Part shown: in pieces, positions 48,801 to 60,510 of the stretch | Position numbering within the stretch: position 1 is the first letter of the stretch | Layout of the letters: every line of letters begins with the position of its first letter | Assembly: GCA_037074765.1 (NCBI GenBank) | Contig: JBAMDO010000149.1 | Location: 248,001 to 312,000, forward strand | Direction of reading: 5' to 3' | Length of the DNA stretch: 64,000 bases | Source: Mansonella perstans | Lineage: Eukaryota > Nematoda > Chromadorea > Rhabditida > Onchocercidae | Program-made: the position numbers and the translations under genes | The notes under the pieces: generated by a model | The model's input: the letters and a program-made list of their open reading frames with translations, nothing else | What the model was told of the DNA's origin: nothing | Databases searched by the model: none

Positions 48801-51800
48801 CGGTAATTTTGCTTTTCTTATTGGGTATTTTTCGAGCAACTCTAAGATCAAAAATTCTTTAAAGTTAATACTCCAATCTTTTATGATTTTCTAGATGCAG
48901 ATGATACTATCAATAATATAATTTCGAATATGGAATGTCAGCATGGAAATAATTACATAGCATACAGAAAGGATCTGGTTCCGATAAGGTTTCATTATGC
49001 TGGATCAAGAATAGGCGATATTATCATTAAAGGATGTCCAGGAGTGTGTATTTTCGAGTATGTGCTTTTTCAGTGGCATACTTTCGAATTTATTAAAATT
49101 AGTGTCTGATTTTGCCATGAAAAACCCAAATATGTATGCTGACTTCTTTTAGCACTTGCAATACTAAGCGTCGGATTATTCCGTAAAAATTTGTTACTTC
49201 GTTAATCTGTTCAAAGTAAGCCAAACTGCGTCAAGATTTTGATGATATTATTTTTCAAAACATAGACAATATTGACTAGATGTTCAAGGACATCTTATAT
49301 CGTTAGAAAGTGCAGAAATTTATGTTTAGAACAGATAAGGAGAAAAAGTCGTACAAACTTCTCGGAGATCACGGCTTTGATAATAAAATTATCAGTATGC
49401 GAGCTATCTTCATTGCCATTGGTCCTGATATTGCCCAAAATCGGGAAATCGATGAATTCCAGAACATTGAGCTTTATAATCTATTCGCACGTAAGCTCTA
49501 TTTTCGAATTTGAAATTAATATATTGAAAAAAATAAACCAGTTACAGTTAGTTTTTGACCCTGGAGTGTTGTAAGAACATCGGAAACATCGAACGATAGA
49601 AGATCAAATCAATTATTCATTATTTTATGGAAAAGCATTCAGGTGGAATATTCTAGCATTCTTTTAAATATGGAACCCTTTCATAATCATTTCTTCATGA
49701 AGATTTGTTACGAATTGATGGGGCTCCAAATAATGGAACCGACGGTACTCTATTCAGTGTACTCCGCAATCCGCCTGCCTTTCCGAAAACGGCTGTGGAT
49801 CATCCATCAGAACAATGCACTGATAAGATAAACATAAAAACGTGCAGTTTCTCACGTGACTGTCCGGTAATTTCTCTTATATCATTTGCAAAAATTTTCA
49901 AAAAACATAAATTGATTTACAAAAAGTTTTGGTCCCAACATGCAACGCAGATATCAATATTAAAAACTGAATTGAAACCATCAATCTTTACATCTTTCCT
50001 TGCGTTTGCGCAGTCTTTTCGCTGTCTATGAATGACATATGATAATGTATCATGAATCGAGATCCGGAGAATATTTGTTTTCTTTCAATAATTTAGCTCC
50101 CCAATAATTTTCTAACATTCCAAACCATTCAGGTAATAGATGGCACCTATCAGAATTGTCCAAATACATTTCACAGTTCCGTCAGTGCTAGTTATCATTT
50201 TACCGGTGAACTCTGCAATCTACAGCTGTGTGATGCAATCATACATTTTGATAAAAGGCTGCAAAAAACAGTTATGGTGGAAGGCATCCTGAGAGATACT
50301 ATTTGGATGGAAAAAATAAAGTGAGGCTTTGTTTGATGAAAAATGAAAGAGTCTGATGACATATTGAAATTGACGGAGGAATGTACTTATTAGCGTTTAG
50401 CACAGAAGCTAAAATATGTATTTTTTTTAGGGATGATTGTGTAACTTATGTTGATAATGTGGAACAAACTAATTCATGTGAAACTACAAGGAATGAAAGT
50501 TACTCTTCTATTTCGCTGTTTGGAAACCTTGGTAACTCATCTTTCTGTTGCTTATATAACAACTGATAGCGATCAGTGACTAGCACGAAGTTTTAAGCCA
50601 ATTAAACTGAGAGATTCGGTTGGCATTGTCAAAATTAATGTGTAGTAAATTAATAACGATTTATGATGTAAGCGTCTTTTAGAAAATCCATAATTGCACA
50701 AATGTCGAAGAACTCTGGTAACTCTATTAAACTCTATTACTTTCCTCTTTAATTGTTTATTCACACTTGAAACATTGTTGTATCACAGATTTCGTTTCAG
50801 ATCGCTATTATACATTTGATCTGGCTCGACTGATTGTCCCAAAAACTTTTGCTAACGGCAAGTTATGCAGAACTGATCATGATTTAGAGTTCCTATTGAT
50901 GCCTTTGATGAAATATTAAGTGATTAAAAACATAAAATAAAATACGCTAGACAAGAAATTGGAAAATTTTTTAGGAATATGGCAATTTGTTTTAAATAAA
51001 ACAGCTGAATGTTTGGTCAAATATCGTAACTTGCGGTTTTTTTCTGGAGCAGTATATGATCATGATGGAGATGGGGTACGAGACAGTGAAGATCTCATCA
51101 GGTGCACCGTGCCTTCTTTGATATAATTTTTCCTGTTTCCAGAAAATTTTTTATCTTGCCTAGTAATTCGAGCATATCACTATCTTTCTTACTTTTTTTT
51201 ACGAATGAATACTGAGTTCCAGGAAAAGCGAGCCCTCACATTTGTTCTTCGTGCTCATGTGGTGCAAGAATCGTGCATTGATCACTCATACTTCCTGCAA
51301 GGATATTGCCTTTGTCACTTACATATTACCTTTCAAAGGCAAAAATTTAAATTGCTTGGTGAGACAATTTATGCATTTAAATTTTCATTGAAAAAGTTAC
51401 ACATTTTTGTTTTGCAATATTTTCGCTACAGAAACACTTACATTAAAGTGGCTTAATCGGTAATTAAAAAATTAAGAGCGTGAGCCATTTTAATTATTTT
51501 CATCATCCGGGCGAAAAATGTGATCATAAGTCCTGCTTTCAACAAAACCATTAAAAGATCGAAGCTTTCAAAGCAATATTAACGTAGCAACAGATTGAAA
51601 AAATTTTATTGAACTAGAAAAGCTGCTCATTCCTGAAACTTTTAAACGTACACAGTACCAACTCACATGTGAAAATTTACTTTTACGTTAAGCTTATTGT
51701 CACACATATGTCTTCCTCCGTAGCAGTGAGTATTTTCCTTTTTTTTTAGCAACTTCCGGAATATCTCGACGATAATACAGCCCGAATTCGCGATATCGAA

Positions 51801-51902
51801 TTGTTAACCGGAATAGAATTTTTCACTAATCGAAGTCTTTGGACAGATGCGGAGGCAATCCAATTGCGAACTTTGTTACCTGAAGGAAAACTGTTATCAT
51901 AA
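45815..51902 (+). CDS. Ectonucleotide pyrophosphatase/phosphodiesterase (ENPP family)
   Basis: Type II membrane ectoenzyme hydrolysing extracellular nucleotides or related phosphodiesters. Eighteen exons join in phase: 45815-46125, 46312-46543, 46637-46687, 46934-47003, 47340-47404, 47904-48011, 48153-48176, 48287-48395, 48671-48802, 48895-49057, 49330-49490, 49703-49866, 50133-50320, 50431-50531, 50789-50857, 50975-51101, 51223-51358, 51750-51902 (787 residues). A signal anchor spans about 59-85. The catalytic site is complete: Asp116 in FSADGFR, nucleophile Thr152 in PSKTFPNH, Asn173 in GIVDN, Asp and His in [12 protein letters not shown], and GDHGF. A nuclease-like C-terminal domain follows, with [11 protein letters not shown] matching the family's calcium loop and [13 protein letters not shown] near the end. 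No somatomedin-B repeats lie between anchor and catalytic domain, unlike ENPP1-3. The N-terminal 28 residues may be intron read-through if exon 1 truly starts after the TTTCAG at about 45893-45898. Confidence 0.93.
47145..47300. repeat. Intronic duplicate, copy A (ENPP intron 4)
   Basis: Clearly similar by eye to 47560-47730 in the next intron. Shared stretches include ATATCTTTTAATTCAT followed by (T/C)CACAAACA, and GACATGTA(A/T)GCC. The two copies flank the small exon 47340-47404, which is not duplicated. On the minus strand copy A reads LLAYMSESD and FVNELKDII before a stop. Confidence 0.6.
47560..47730. repeat. Intronic duplicate, copy B (ENPP intron 5), open on the minus strand
   Basis: Partner of copy A. 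Its minus strand is open for 77 codons (47728-47495), including [20 protein letters not shown] and [20 protein letters not shown]. The same frame is partly kept in copy A ([25 protein letters not shown]), which is more than expected from DNA similarity alone. It may be a decayed mobile or nested coding element. Confidence 0.45.
50858..50974 (+). other. GC-AG intron in the ENPP gene
   Basis: The exon 50789-50857 ends GCTAACG followed by gcaagt, the standard GC-donor context, and the acceptor is ATTTTTTAG. This join restores phase and gives [13 protein letters not shown], matching the family's IW-x-F stretch. No GT donor nearby keeps the frame. Confidence 0.75.
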
Positions 51903-52499
51903 TAATATATAACTTTAATCAGTAGCATTTCGTAATGGTTTCTTACAAATATAATTGTTAAGGATTTGTTGGTAACGATTACAATACATTTAAGCATGAA
52001 CCACTTAATTATTACACTGTTGATTTCGCCTATTTTAGATTCTCAAATTTTCATCTTTCATGTCTTACAAGATTAGAAATAGACTTAAATTGCCATCAGA
52101 CAACATCTGATCAAAAGATTTTGAGCACTTTAATCTAAACTTTATATAAGTTATTTAACAAAATTGTCATTCATAAATAGCTTTTAAGTATCAAAATACG
52201 ATTATTTGAAACTAAATTAAGTTGGCTCGAAACATTCCAAATTACTCATTTATTGTCATCTAATTTTAATTTAAAAATATAATAAAATTCGACATGAAAT
52301 GAGGAAGAGGATAAATTTTTTTGGAATTCAACGCTTCCTCCACACCAGAGAAAAACAATAAATTACCATACTCGATTTTTTTATTGCTATATTCTTTCAA
52401 AGAAGGTTGGAAAATAAAAACATTTGAAAGAAACTGTTCAAATTACGGGAAGAATTTGGAATTTGACAAAAATAGATTTTTGGCAACAATCCAAATAGT
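51903..52499. other. ENPP 3' region, no gene seen
   Basis: AT-rich sequence after the ENPP stop, probably including its 3' untranslated region. No further exon supported. Confidence 0.5.
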
Positions 52500-52736
52500 A
52501 TGGATGAACTGATACTACGGGACGCGTTAAACAAATACTGGACAATACGTCAAAAAAATACGGTACACTACATCAACCTACTAAGAGATACCATATCGAA
52601 CGAATATTGCGAAATGTCGCAGAAGTTTTTTGATAATTGCCACGGACAAAAAGTTTCTGTTAAAGCCTTCCTAATTATCGGCGAATTTATTCTTCGTATC
52701 TGCTACAAGATATTAATCAAAGATTATGACGGGTAG
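52500..52736 (+). CDS. Small hypothetical ORF, 78 residues
   Basis: ATG at 52500 follows an AAATAG acceptor-like site by one base. The product, from MDELILRDALNKYWTIRQKN to ICYKILIKDYDG, is mixed-charge with a hydrophobic stretch VKAFLIIGEFILRIC. Third codon positions carry more C and G than the flanks, which argues for coding. No family recognised; it could also be an exon, since GACGG|gtagtg offers a donor just before the stop. Confidence 0.35.
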   Translation: MDELILRDALNKYWTIRQKNTVHYINLLRDTISNEYCEMSQKFFDNCHGQKVSVKAFLIIGEFILRICYKILIKDYDG

Positions 52737-52935
52737 TGCTGATCGTTATGTTATTCTGTTTTGTTTTAATTCGTACGGGAATTTAGTCGGAATCTGTCTA
52801 GAGTTGATATTTAGTAGTGATATGATGATAGTACGAGTTGAACAGTGCATCTCGACGAAATTCCTATTTTTTTAATGAACAATACAAATTATCGCGAAAA
52901 TTTTGCATAAATAAACTATAAACTGAGAAGTTATA

Positions 52936-53003
52936 ATGAAAATTTTAGTATTCATTGACATCGCGATCGGCGGTAATAATATCGGGTCATGGGTTCCGGC
53001 TTG
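52936..53003 (+). pseudogene. Cyclophilin-like N-terminal fragment
   Basis: Within a locally GC-rich patch an ATG-initiated frame reads MKILVFIDIAIGGNNIGSW, then VPA and a TTG|gtaagg donor. VF-(F/L/I)-D-(I/V)-x-(I/V)-G-G-x3-G is the start of peptidyl-prolyl isomerases of the cyclophilin family, where G is normally followed by R-I. No downstream exon with the catalytic core could be found before the innexin gene, so this is probably a stranded first exon or remnant. Confidence 0.3.
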
Positions 53004-56000
53004 GTAAGGATACGATACGGAAATTACGACTTTTATATAATCAACACTGGGTTACAGCGCCTATAAAGAGCTTATTGATCTAATAAAATGTTTCAACACG
53101 TGATGTGATAACAAATTATTAAGGACATCACAGCTGACAATGTTATATGAAAATTTTTTGCTGACAAGAGTTTTAAATGTTGAACTTTATCCAGTCCTTT
53201 GTAATCATAAAACCTCCCGAAGTGATATTGATTCTGCAAACGGCGAACTCCATGCAAACTTCTATCTATTCTAAATGCCATCGAAAGCTTGGTTTACAAT
53301 ATCCTTTTTCTCCTTCATTTAAATTATGCTTATTTGATCATTTTCTTTCAAGTCTGTGACAATACTGCAAAGCAAAAATGAACAAGGTCAGAAAAAAGAT
53401 TCTACCAAGCATTTAAAATTGGACAGGTGCATGAAAAAATCTATCGTTTTGACCCTGATCTATTTCAGCATTGTACTAATTTCGAAACTAATTGATCAAA
53501 GTCTCTTTAATTAAGAAAATGATGATTATTTATACTCTTCTCAAACAGCTTTTCCATTTTGCTGATATTGTTAGAGCATAAAGTTTGGATAAATGAATTC
53601 GAAAAAAATATTTTAAGTAAAATGTGAAGCAAAAATAATACTTGTAAATTTAAACGGAGAATATCGCTCTAGAGTAGAAATTAGCAGAATGAAAAAAACT
53701 TTGAAAGGCAACAAAATTTCAAAAAATCAGAAAATAGAAAATCAAAGAAATGTAGTATAAAATGAAATATTTTCGGAAAGAATTAGATTGCTAATAAATT
53801 CATTTCACAGAAATTATTCTCATTTAATGATTGAATTGAATAAGAATTATCCAGTACAGGTTGTATAGCCAGCTTTATTTATCAGATTAGATTAGCTCAT
53901 CTAACATTTTAAAATGTAAGTAATATCAAGAAGTAACTTTTATCCATTTGAAATGCAAAATGCCATTATGTCAAATTGTTGATGATATTTGATATCGTCC
54001 CTTAGCTTATCTCTTTTTTTTTTCATTTTGCTTCTCTATTCGTCCACTTCTGTATCATCAGTTAACATGATGGTTTTTTTTAAGCTGAATTTTTCAATGG
54101 GAGTAATTAAAATGAAATGAATATGAAATGAAGAGAGAAAGAGACGGAAAAAGAAAAGGTCAGGGTGTCTATGGATAGTACCCACTGAAGATGGAACTTT
54201 TTCACTGCCACATTTTAGTTACTCCACATTTGTTCTTTGACCATTTTATACTTTTTGTTCTAATGATCATTGCGCCCATTCATTGTGCCCACTTTCGCTT
54301 TTATCATTTGCTTCTTCCCAGCGAACTTTTACAATATTTCCCATAGGAAACTATATGATATTTAGCCATTTTAATTACTTCTTCCTGTAACAACATATCA
54401 TCATTTTCTTTTACGATGGATAATTTCCACAATTTTCATCACTTTTTATCAATTAATCACTAATATCACGTTTAGTTACATTTTGGATGTCAACTTTATT
54501 TATAAAATTTTAAGAAGTTACAAATTGTTAGCTATCCTCTCAGAAAAAACTTTTTCTTACTTTTGAAAATTTTACAAAAAACAATTAATTTGTTTAAAAT
54601 TTTTAGAATGATAATTACCTCATTTTCATTGCATAATTATTAGTATTTTGTGCAACTGTAAGAAATAACACTCATCTTTTGCCGAAAGTTCGATTGTAAT
54701 TCATTAATATCATTAGCCTATCCATCATTGTTCATCATTAGCCACTCTTGCTGCTTGACCGTTCAGTTCATCTTCCTTCGGGATTTTGCTTCTTTGGTAT
54801 GTTGTATTGCCACTATATTTCTAAATGATCGATTGATGAGAGAAACTAGAAAGCAGTGGTAAAGGTCAACAATAGCCGCTGAGTTAGTGGACAACGTGAT
54901 CCATCAAAGGTGCTTGTTCGTGAACTGTTTGTTCACTGGCTGTTTGCAGTTGGATTTTAAAAAGTTTGTATATTATTCACCCAAATTTTTGTCTATAACT
55001 TTCTAAACTCTTCCGTTTAACAATAATTTTTTCAAATTATTAAATTACAATATATTTTGTAAGTGTATACAAATTGTATAGGATGATTTATAAAAGGTAA
55101 TCTATGAGTGTATGTCCTTTTTCAAGAGTTTTCATTATTAGTTACAAACTTTTCCTAGGCTTTAACAGTAATAAATTACTCTTTATCTGTTTCAGTTACA
55201 CAAATTCTATAATAGCAAAGATATTTGGAACGTTATATAGTTCACAATTGATATTACTGTTGTGATTGTCAAGTTACAGAAGCATTTTCTTAATTCCATC
55301 ACCACAGTTATTTTCTGTATACGTTTTTTATGTGACGTTCTTCATATTTGTGGAATGAAATTTCAAGGGAATCAAATAATTCCAACGAAATTTGGATTTG
55401 AAAAACCGAATATATCAGTAATTTTAAGGAGTAAACAGATTTCCTATTGATGATTTTAATTTAATGATTTTAACGATATATATTAAGGCTTGAAAATCAT
55501 TACTGATAATCCAAAACAATTCTGCTTCAGTTTTTTCATCAGTTTTTAACTTGCTAAGACAAGATGAAAGAAGTGAAGAATACAAAGATTCGGGGAAATG
55601 ATTTTGTTTTAACAATTTTTTATTCGAACTGTTTTTGCCTTACATAACTCAATCGCTTTTATAAGTTTCTTTAAAACTTCACATATAGAAATAGTCTTCA
55701 GTTGGTCTTCAGTTTTCAATCAATTTTATATTTTACCGCTTTTTTCATCAACTTACTGGAAATTGAAGTCATTTATATCAGTCATTCTTTTTCTCTCATT
55801 GCTTAGAAATTTTGCTATTTAAATTTTTCAAATTCTGCAAAACACTAAGTTGAGAAGTTCCGTTTTTTCCTACTCATCGATTTTCCTAACTTTTGATTAA
55901 ATGCTTGACTTAATTAAAATTACGAAATAAATACTCTGAACCTAATATTTATTCAATTAAAATTTTCAAGAATATAGTCTTGAAATACGAAGCTTGATTA

Positions 56001-56040
56001 TGCTGTTCTTTAATAAGGCTGAATTTAAATTAAACATTTT
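53004..56040. other. Intergenic stretch upstream of the innexin
   Basis: No supported exon on either strand. It is T-rich toward the innexin and presumably includes its promoter, which cannot be pinpointed from sequence alone. Confidence 0.5.
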
Positions 56041-56051
56041 GAAATTTTCAG
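56041..56051 (+). promoter_or_regulatory. Probable spliced-leader or cis acceptor before the innexin
   Basis: GAAATTTTCAG ends 15 bases before the innexin ATG at 56067. No upstream coding exon is evident, so a trans-splice acceptor is likely, though a cis acceptor from a non-coding exon is possible. Confidence 0.45.
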
Positions 56052-56066
56052 ATTACTTGAACAAAA

Positions 56067-59000
56067 ATGCTTGGCATTCCTCTGATCTCAGATTATATTC
56101 ATAGAGTAGTGAAGCCACAGATAGTTGCTGATAGAGTGGATTTCTTAAATTATTATGCGACATCATTGTTACTAGCTATGGTAGCACTGGCCATTTCAGC
56201 AAAACAGTATTTCGGATCACCGATTCAGTGCTGGGTACCTATGGAATTTCGAGGTGATTTTTACGAAACTTTATTTGCAAACTTATGAATTTCAACAAAA
56301 AAAAGTGAAAAACTTCATTTTTAAAAGTTTTTTCTAGGTGGTTGGGAAAAGTATGCTGAGGATTATTGCTTTATTCAAAATTCATACTATATTCCTTTTA
56401 CGGAACAGGTGCCTGAAGAACTACATGAACGAAAGGATCAGATCAGCTATTATCGGGTATTGTGCTTGCTTTCTTCAAATATTCAAGTTATGGAAATTAA
56501 GTCAAATATTTGTTATATTCGAGGATAGTACACTTTTAGTCAATTGCTGAAAATTTATAGTTCCTTCATAGGAGCAGATAAGTATGCAAACAGCACTGAT
56601 TTTATTGCATTTCAGTGGGTGCCAATAGTGTTAGCATTGCAAGCTTTAATGTTTTTTGCTCCTAACTATTTCTGGAATATTTTTTATAAAGAAACAGGTA
56701 ATTTTTATGGAAACTTTTTTTTTTCTTTATTAAGACTAAAACTTATTGTCTTAACACTGAACTTTCTTACTAGCTTTTCGTCGTCACAAATTTTTCTGGA
56801 AATTAAATTGTATATTTCGTTTTCGAAAAAGACAGATTAAATAGAATTTTAATTTCAAGGTTTGAAACATTCATAGTAATGCCTAATTGCATCTTTTTAT
56901 TATTTAGTGAGTATTATGTTTACTAAAATATTCATCCTGATCCGAAGTGGACTAAAAAATATATTTTATGAGTTGAAATAACTAACCCCTCTAAAATTTT
57001 AATTAATTAATGACTAATTTTCCTCATCCTAAAAACTTATTCATAAATTCTTTAATAGCAATACAACCCCAAGGAATAGTAAAGGAAGCAAAGAAATGTT
57101 CCACTTTACATGGTCATAGTCGTGACATAGAAATTAGAAATTTGGCGGAATATATTGGCGACACAGTATCAGTTTTCAACTCTCGAGATGGCTTCAGAAT
57201 GGTTAGAATATTATGAAATATTTTCTTGCCTAGAAAAATCTAAAGTTCCGCTTTCTTGACAATTCCTTATCGCTAATTTCATTTTTCCACACATTCCAGA
57301 AACTTGAATATCTGTATTTCAGGGATTTGCTCGATCGGGTCGAAATGCTACAATGTTGTATTTGCTAACAAAGCTTCTTTACGTATTAAACATTATTGCA
57401 CAGATTTGCATATTGCATCACTTTTTCGGTGGTGACTATCTGCAGTGGGGTTTCCAAGTATCTACCAAATTTTATTTCTGTTTCGCTTTTTTTCTAAGAA
57501 AGATTAAAAATTCCCGGATTTCATAGAAAAGTAAAACAACTCGGTCGAGAGATTTATCCCACAAGCGATAGCACTATACAGTGTCTTTCCGCCAGTGCTT
57601 ATATAAGACTTTTAACCAAGTTATGGCTGTAACTTAAATTTAGCTTTAATAATTAGTTTACTACTTATTAATAAAATATGGAATCACTATGAACTATCCG
57701 ATTACCGAGTAATCCAACACTTTTCGATCATTCAAGATCGAGCATCTGTTTGCTTGCCCGTGCTTTAATACCTTTTAACTCTTTGCATCATTGTTTTACT
57801 ACTGGTCAAAAGTTTTGCTAAAAATTTCTTTTACAGACAATAAAGGATGTTGTATCCGGAAAGGAATGGATGGAATCAGCAATATTCCCACGTGTTATCA
57901 TGTGTGATTTCCAGGTTTAGGTTTTTTTTTTCCTTTTTTTTTTATAATTAGGTTTAACTTTTTGAATTTTGCTCATTAATTTTATTTGGATTCGTGAAAT
58001 TTCAAGCATATACAAAACATCTTATCTAGTAATTGCGAAGCTTTCAAGAAAAGGTAAGCAGATAAGGACTGGGATCATTTTATTTTCTCTTCTTCAGGTA
58101 CGTCGCCTTGGTAATGTACAACGTCATACGGTGCAATGTGTCATTATGATGAATATGATCAATGAGAAGTTTTACTTGTTTCTCTTATTTTGGCTTATTT
58201 TCATAGGCATTTGCACAGTTATTAATTTCTTATACTATCTCTTCCTGATGTGCATGTCAAGAGCGCGTGCGCAGCTGGTACTGTGGAATATTAACAAGCG
58301 TGAATGGAAGGTGTGGATTTGATATTCGTTTTTCATTCGTTTCTTTTTTATCAGACAAATACTGGTTTGTTTGTCACTTCACTAACTTAGTGTTTGTTGG
58401 ATATTTGAGATTCTTACTTATATAAAATTTTGTGCGAAACTTTCTTCATGGACATTTAATTTTAAAACATACTTACTTGTATTACTGAAATTGGAATGAG
58501 TTGAAATGAAAAATGAAAATTTTTAATAGTTCAAATAAATTTCAGTTGAACAGCTGAGTTTTTTATTTGGAATTTTAGGTACAACATTAATTCATAGGCA
58601 GTAAAATAAATTTTGAGTATGTTCCAGTTATGTGGATTTCATAGTGATGATATGAAGCGTTTCGTGGAGGATTTCCTTCGACCTGATGGTGTACTTCTGT
58701 TGAAGTTTATCAATGAGCACGTTGATTCCAGGATATCTCGGGATCTTGTCAACGAGCTAATCCGAGTTTATTTAAAACAGGTCGAGATTGATCAGTGCTG
58801 GGACTTTTTCTGCGCACCAAGCAATTTATTAGTTTATAATAAATTTGTTTTGAAGTATCTCTGAAATTTTTTTGAAATCGGAGCTATTCTAACTGCAAAG
58901 CTGAATTTTATCTAAAGCGATATGAGTTTCAAAAATTTCCATTGCAGCAAAACACAGGCGTAGAGAACGAAAGCAAGCAAACATCGAGTGTATCCTCAGA

Positions 59001-59511
59001 TGAAAAAGCACTGCTGACCAATGGCAAGATGAATAAAAAGTATTATGGAAATTTTGGAAAAAATATTAAGGTTTTAATTTTATTTAATTCTACATTTCCT
59101 GACTTCATACGAGTATCTTTCTAAAAATTTTATTGTATATTTCACATTCCGTTTTTTCATGTAAATTTATTAGTGTTTTGAAATTTTTTTTGGAATTCTG
59201 AAAGATCGCATAGGCTAAAGATATTATGTTGCAGAAATATTTTAAATATTTTCACGCTGTAGGAAAATAACTTTTTGCAGTCTTTTTTCCCTTCAAAAAG
59301 TAATCTACCAATACCAAGTCAAATGTCGCACTCACCGCTGTATGGGACTGGTTACGAAAGTGCGCCTGTCCTGGAAGATTTTGTTGATGGAACACTTCCT
59401 ATTCGAGCGATGGCGCGCGCTCGAGTTACGCAATCTCAGGACCATTCCACGGAAAATGTTTATGGTAGTCCTGGATCGCAATTGCGGCAGAATACACCAA
59501 CTGAAGTCTAA
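56067..59511 (+). CDS. Innexin (gap-junction subunit)
   Basis: Four-helix membrane protein forming invertebrate gap junctions and hemichannels. Ten exons in phase: 56067-56253, 56338-56456, 56616-56697, 57059-57201, 57323-57457, 57837-57914, 58098-58310, 58628-58780, 58948-59070, 59281-59511 (487 residues). Recognisable features: N-terminal DRVDFLNYYAT before helix 1; extracellular loop 1 with its cysteine pair (PIQCWVP and EDYCFIQ); the innexin signature before helix 2 as ISYYRWVPIVLAL, with Arg where YYQWV is usual; helix 3 after GRNATMLYLLTKLLY; loop 2 with SAIFPRVIMCDFQVR and VQRHTVQCVIMMNMINEKFY; helix 4; then the conserved FVEDFLRPDGVLLLKFI. The cytoplasmic tail of about 118 residues is Ser-rich and variable, as in the family. 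Which nematode INX paralogue this is cannot be settled by eye. Start chosen at the first ATG after an acceptor, which gives the standard innexin N-terminus. Confidence 0.95.
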
Positions 59512-60510
59512 ATTTATCAGCTGGGCTGCTTTTATATTTTTTAACAAGATGCTGGTTTTTTTTGTTTTGCTATTTCTTCACATGTACTTTGATTTTGAAA
59601 CACTTTTCAATATTGTTTGTTTATATCTTTCTGACATTTTTTAAAGACATTATGTTGTTTTTCATGTTCATGCTTTACATTAAAAATATTTTATCAGTTA
59701 GCGGCTAAAAATATCTCAGTGCAATTTAATGAATTATCAATTTTATTTTGGATTCTTTGTCTTTATCAATTTTAAATGCCTTTTTTCATTCTACACTTTT
59801 AACTTAATTATGCCTTAATTTGCATCTATCTAATTGCAGTTAACAAATGAAACTGGACTGTTTATGGTATTGAAAAACATTGTTTTTTCCTATTTTTGTT
59901 AGGCGCAAAAAGAAATTAGCTTTTTATGCAATTCGAACTTTGAATATACAACTTTGAGAGTAATTTTATATTATAGTATTGTATATAACATTTAAAAATA
60001 TATTGTATAATTTCAGATGCATCGGAGGGGAATCACCTTTTTGATTTCTTCTTCTTGCAACTTTGCTATTTCACATTTATGTTGTTTATTAAACTCTTTG
60101 ATTTCAAAAACTCTTAGATTTTTTAGCCATTTTTTTTGCGAAAATCTTTTACATTTCCTCACAGTTAACATGACACTTATGATTTCACTTGCTCATTTGG
60201 CCACTTTGGTATTTCACATTTATTGTTTCATCCGCAATAAGGCTGCTTGTTTCATTTATACTTCGCGTGCTTATTTCTTTGCTTATAATGTTTATTCGTC
60301 TATTTAATACTACGAAAAAGCTTTTCTTAAATTTAAAAACAGTAGTGAAAGCTATTCCTGTCTATACTGAGAGCATTTCACAAGGTGTATTCCGTATGAC
60401 ATCACTTTGATTGATCAAAAAAACTTCTGAAATTACTCAAAATATCTACAGAAGGGCATCATGTAAAAGTCAGTCACTATCACTAATAATCACACATATA
60501 TAACGGAACA
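59512..60510. other. Convergent 3' region between innexin and adenylate kinase-like gene
   Basis: One kilobase holding both 3' untranslated regions. Two overlapping plus-strand open frames (60017-60307, starting right after an ATTTCAG, and 60189-60410) encode hydrophobic sequences; the second ends KTVVKAIPVYTESISQGVFR. They could be a small membrane-protein gene or an alternative innexin 3' exon, but no motif supports either. Confidence 0.35.
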
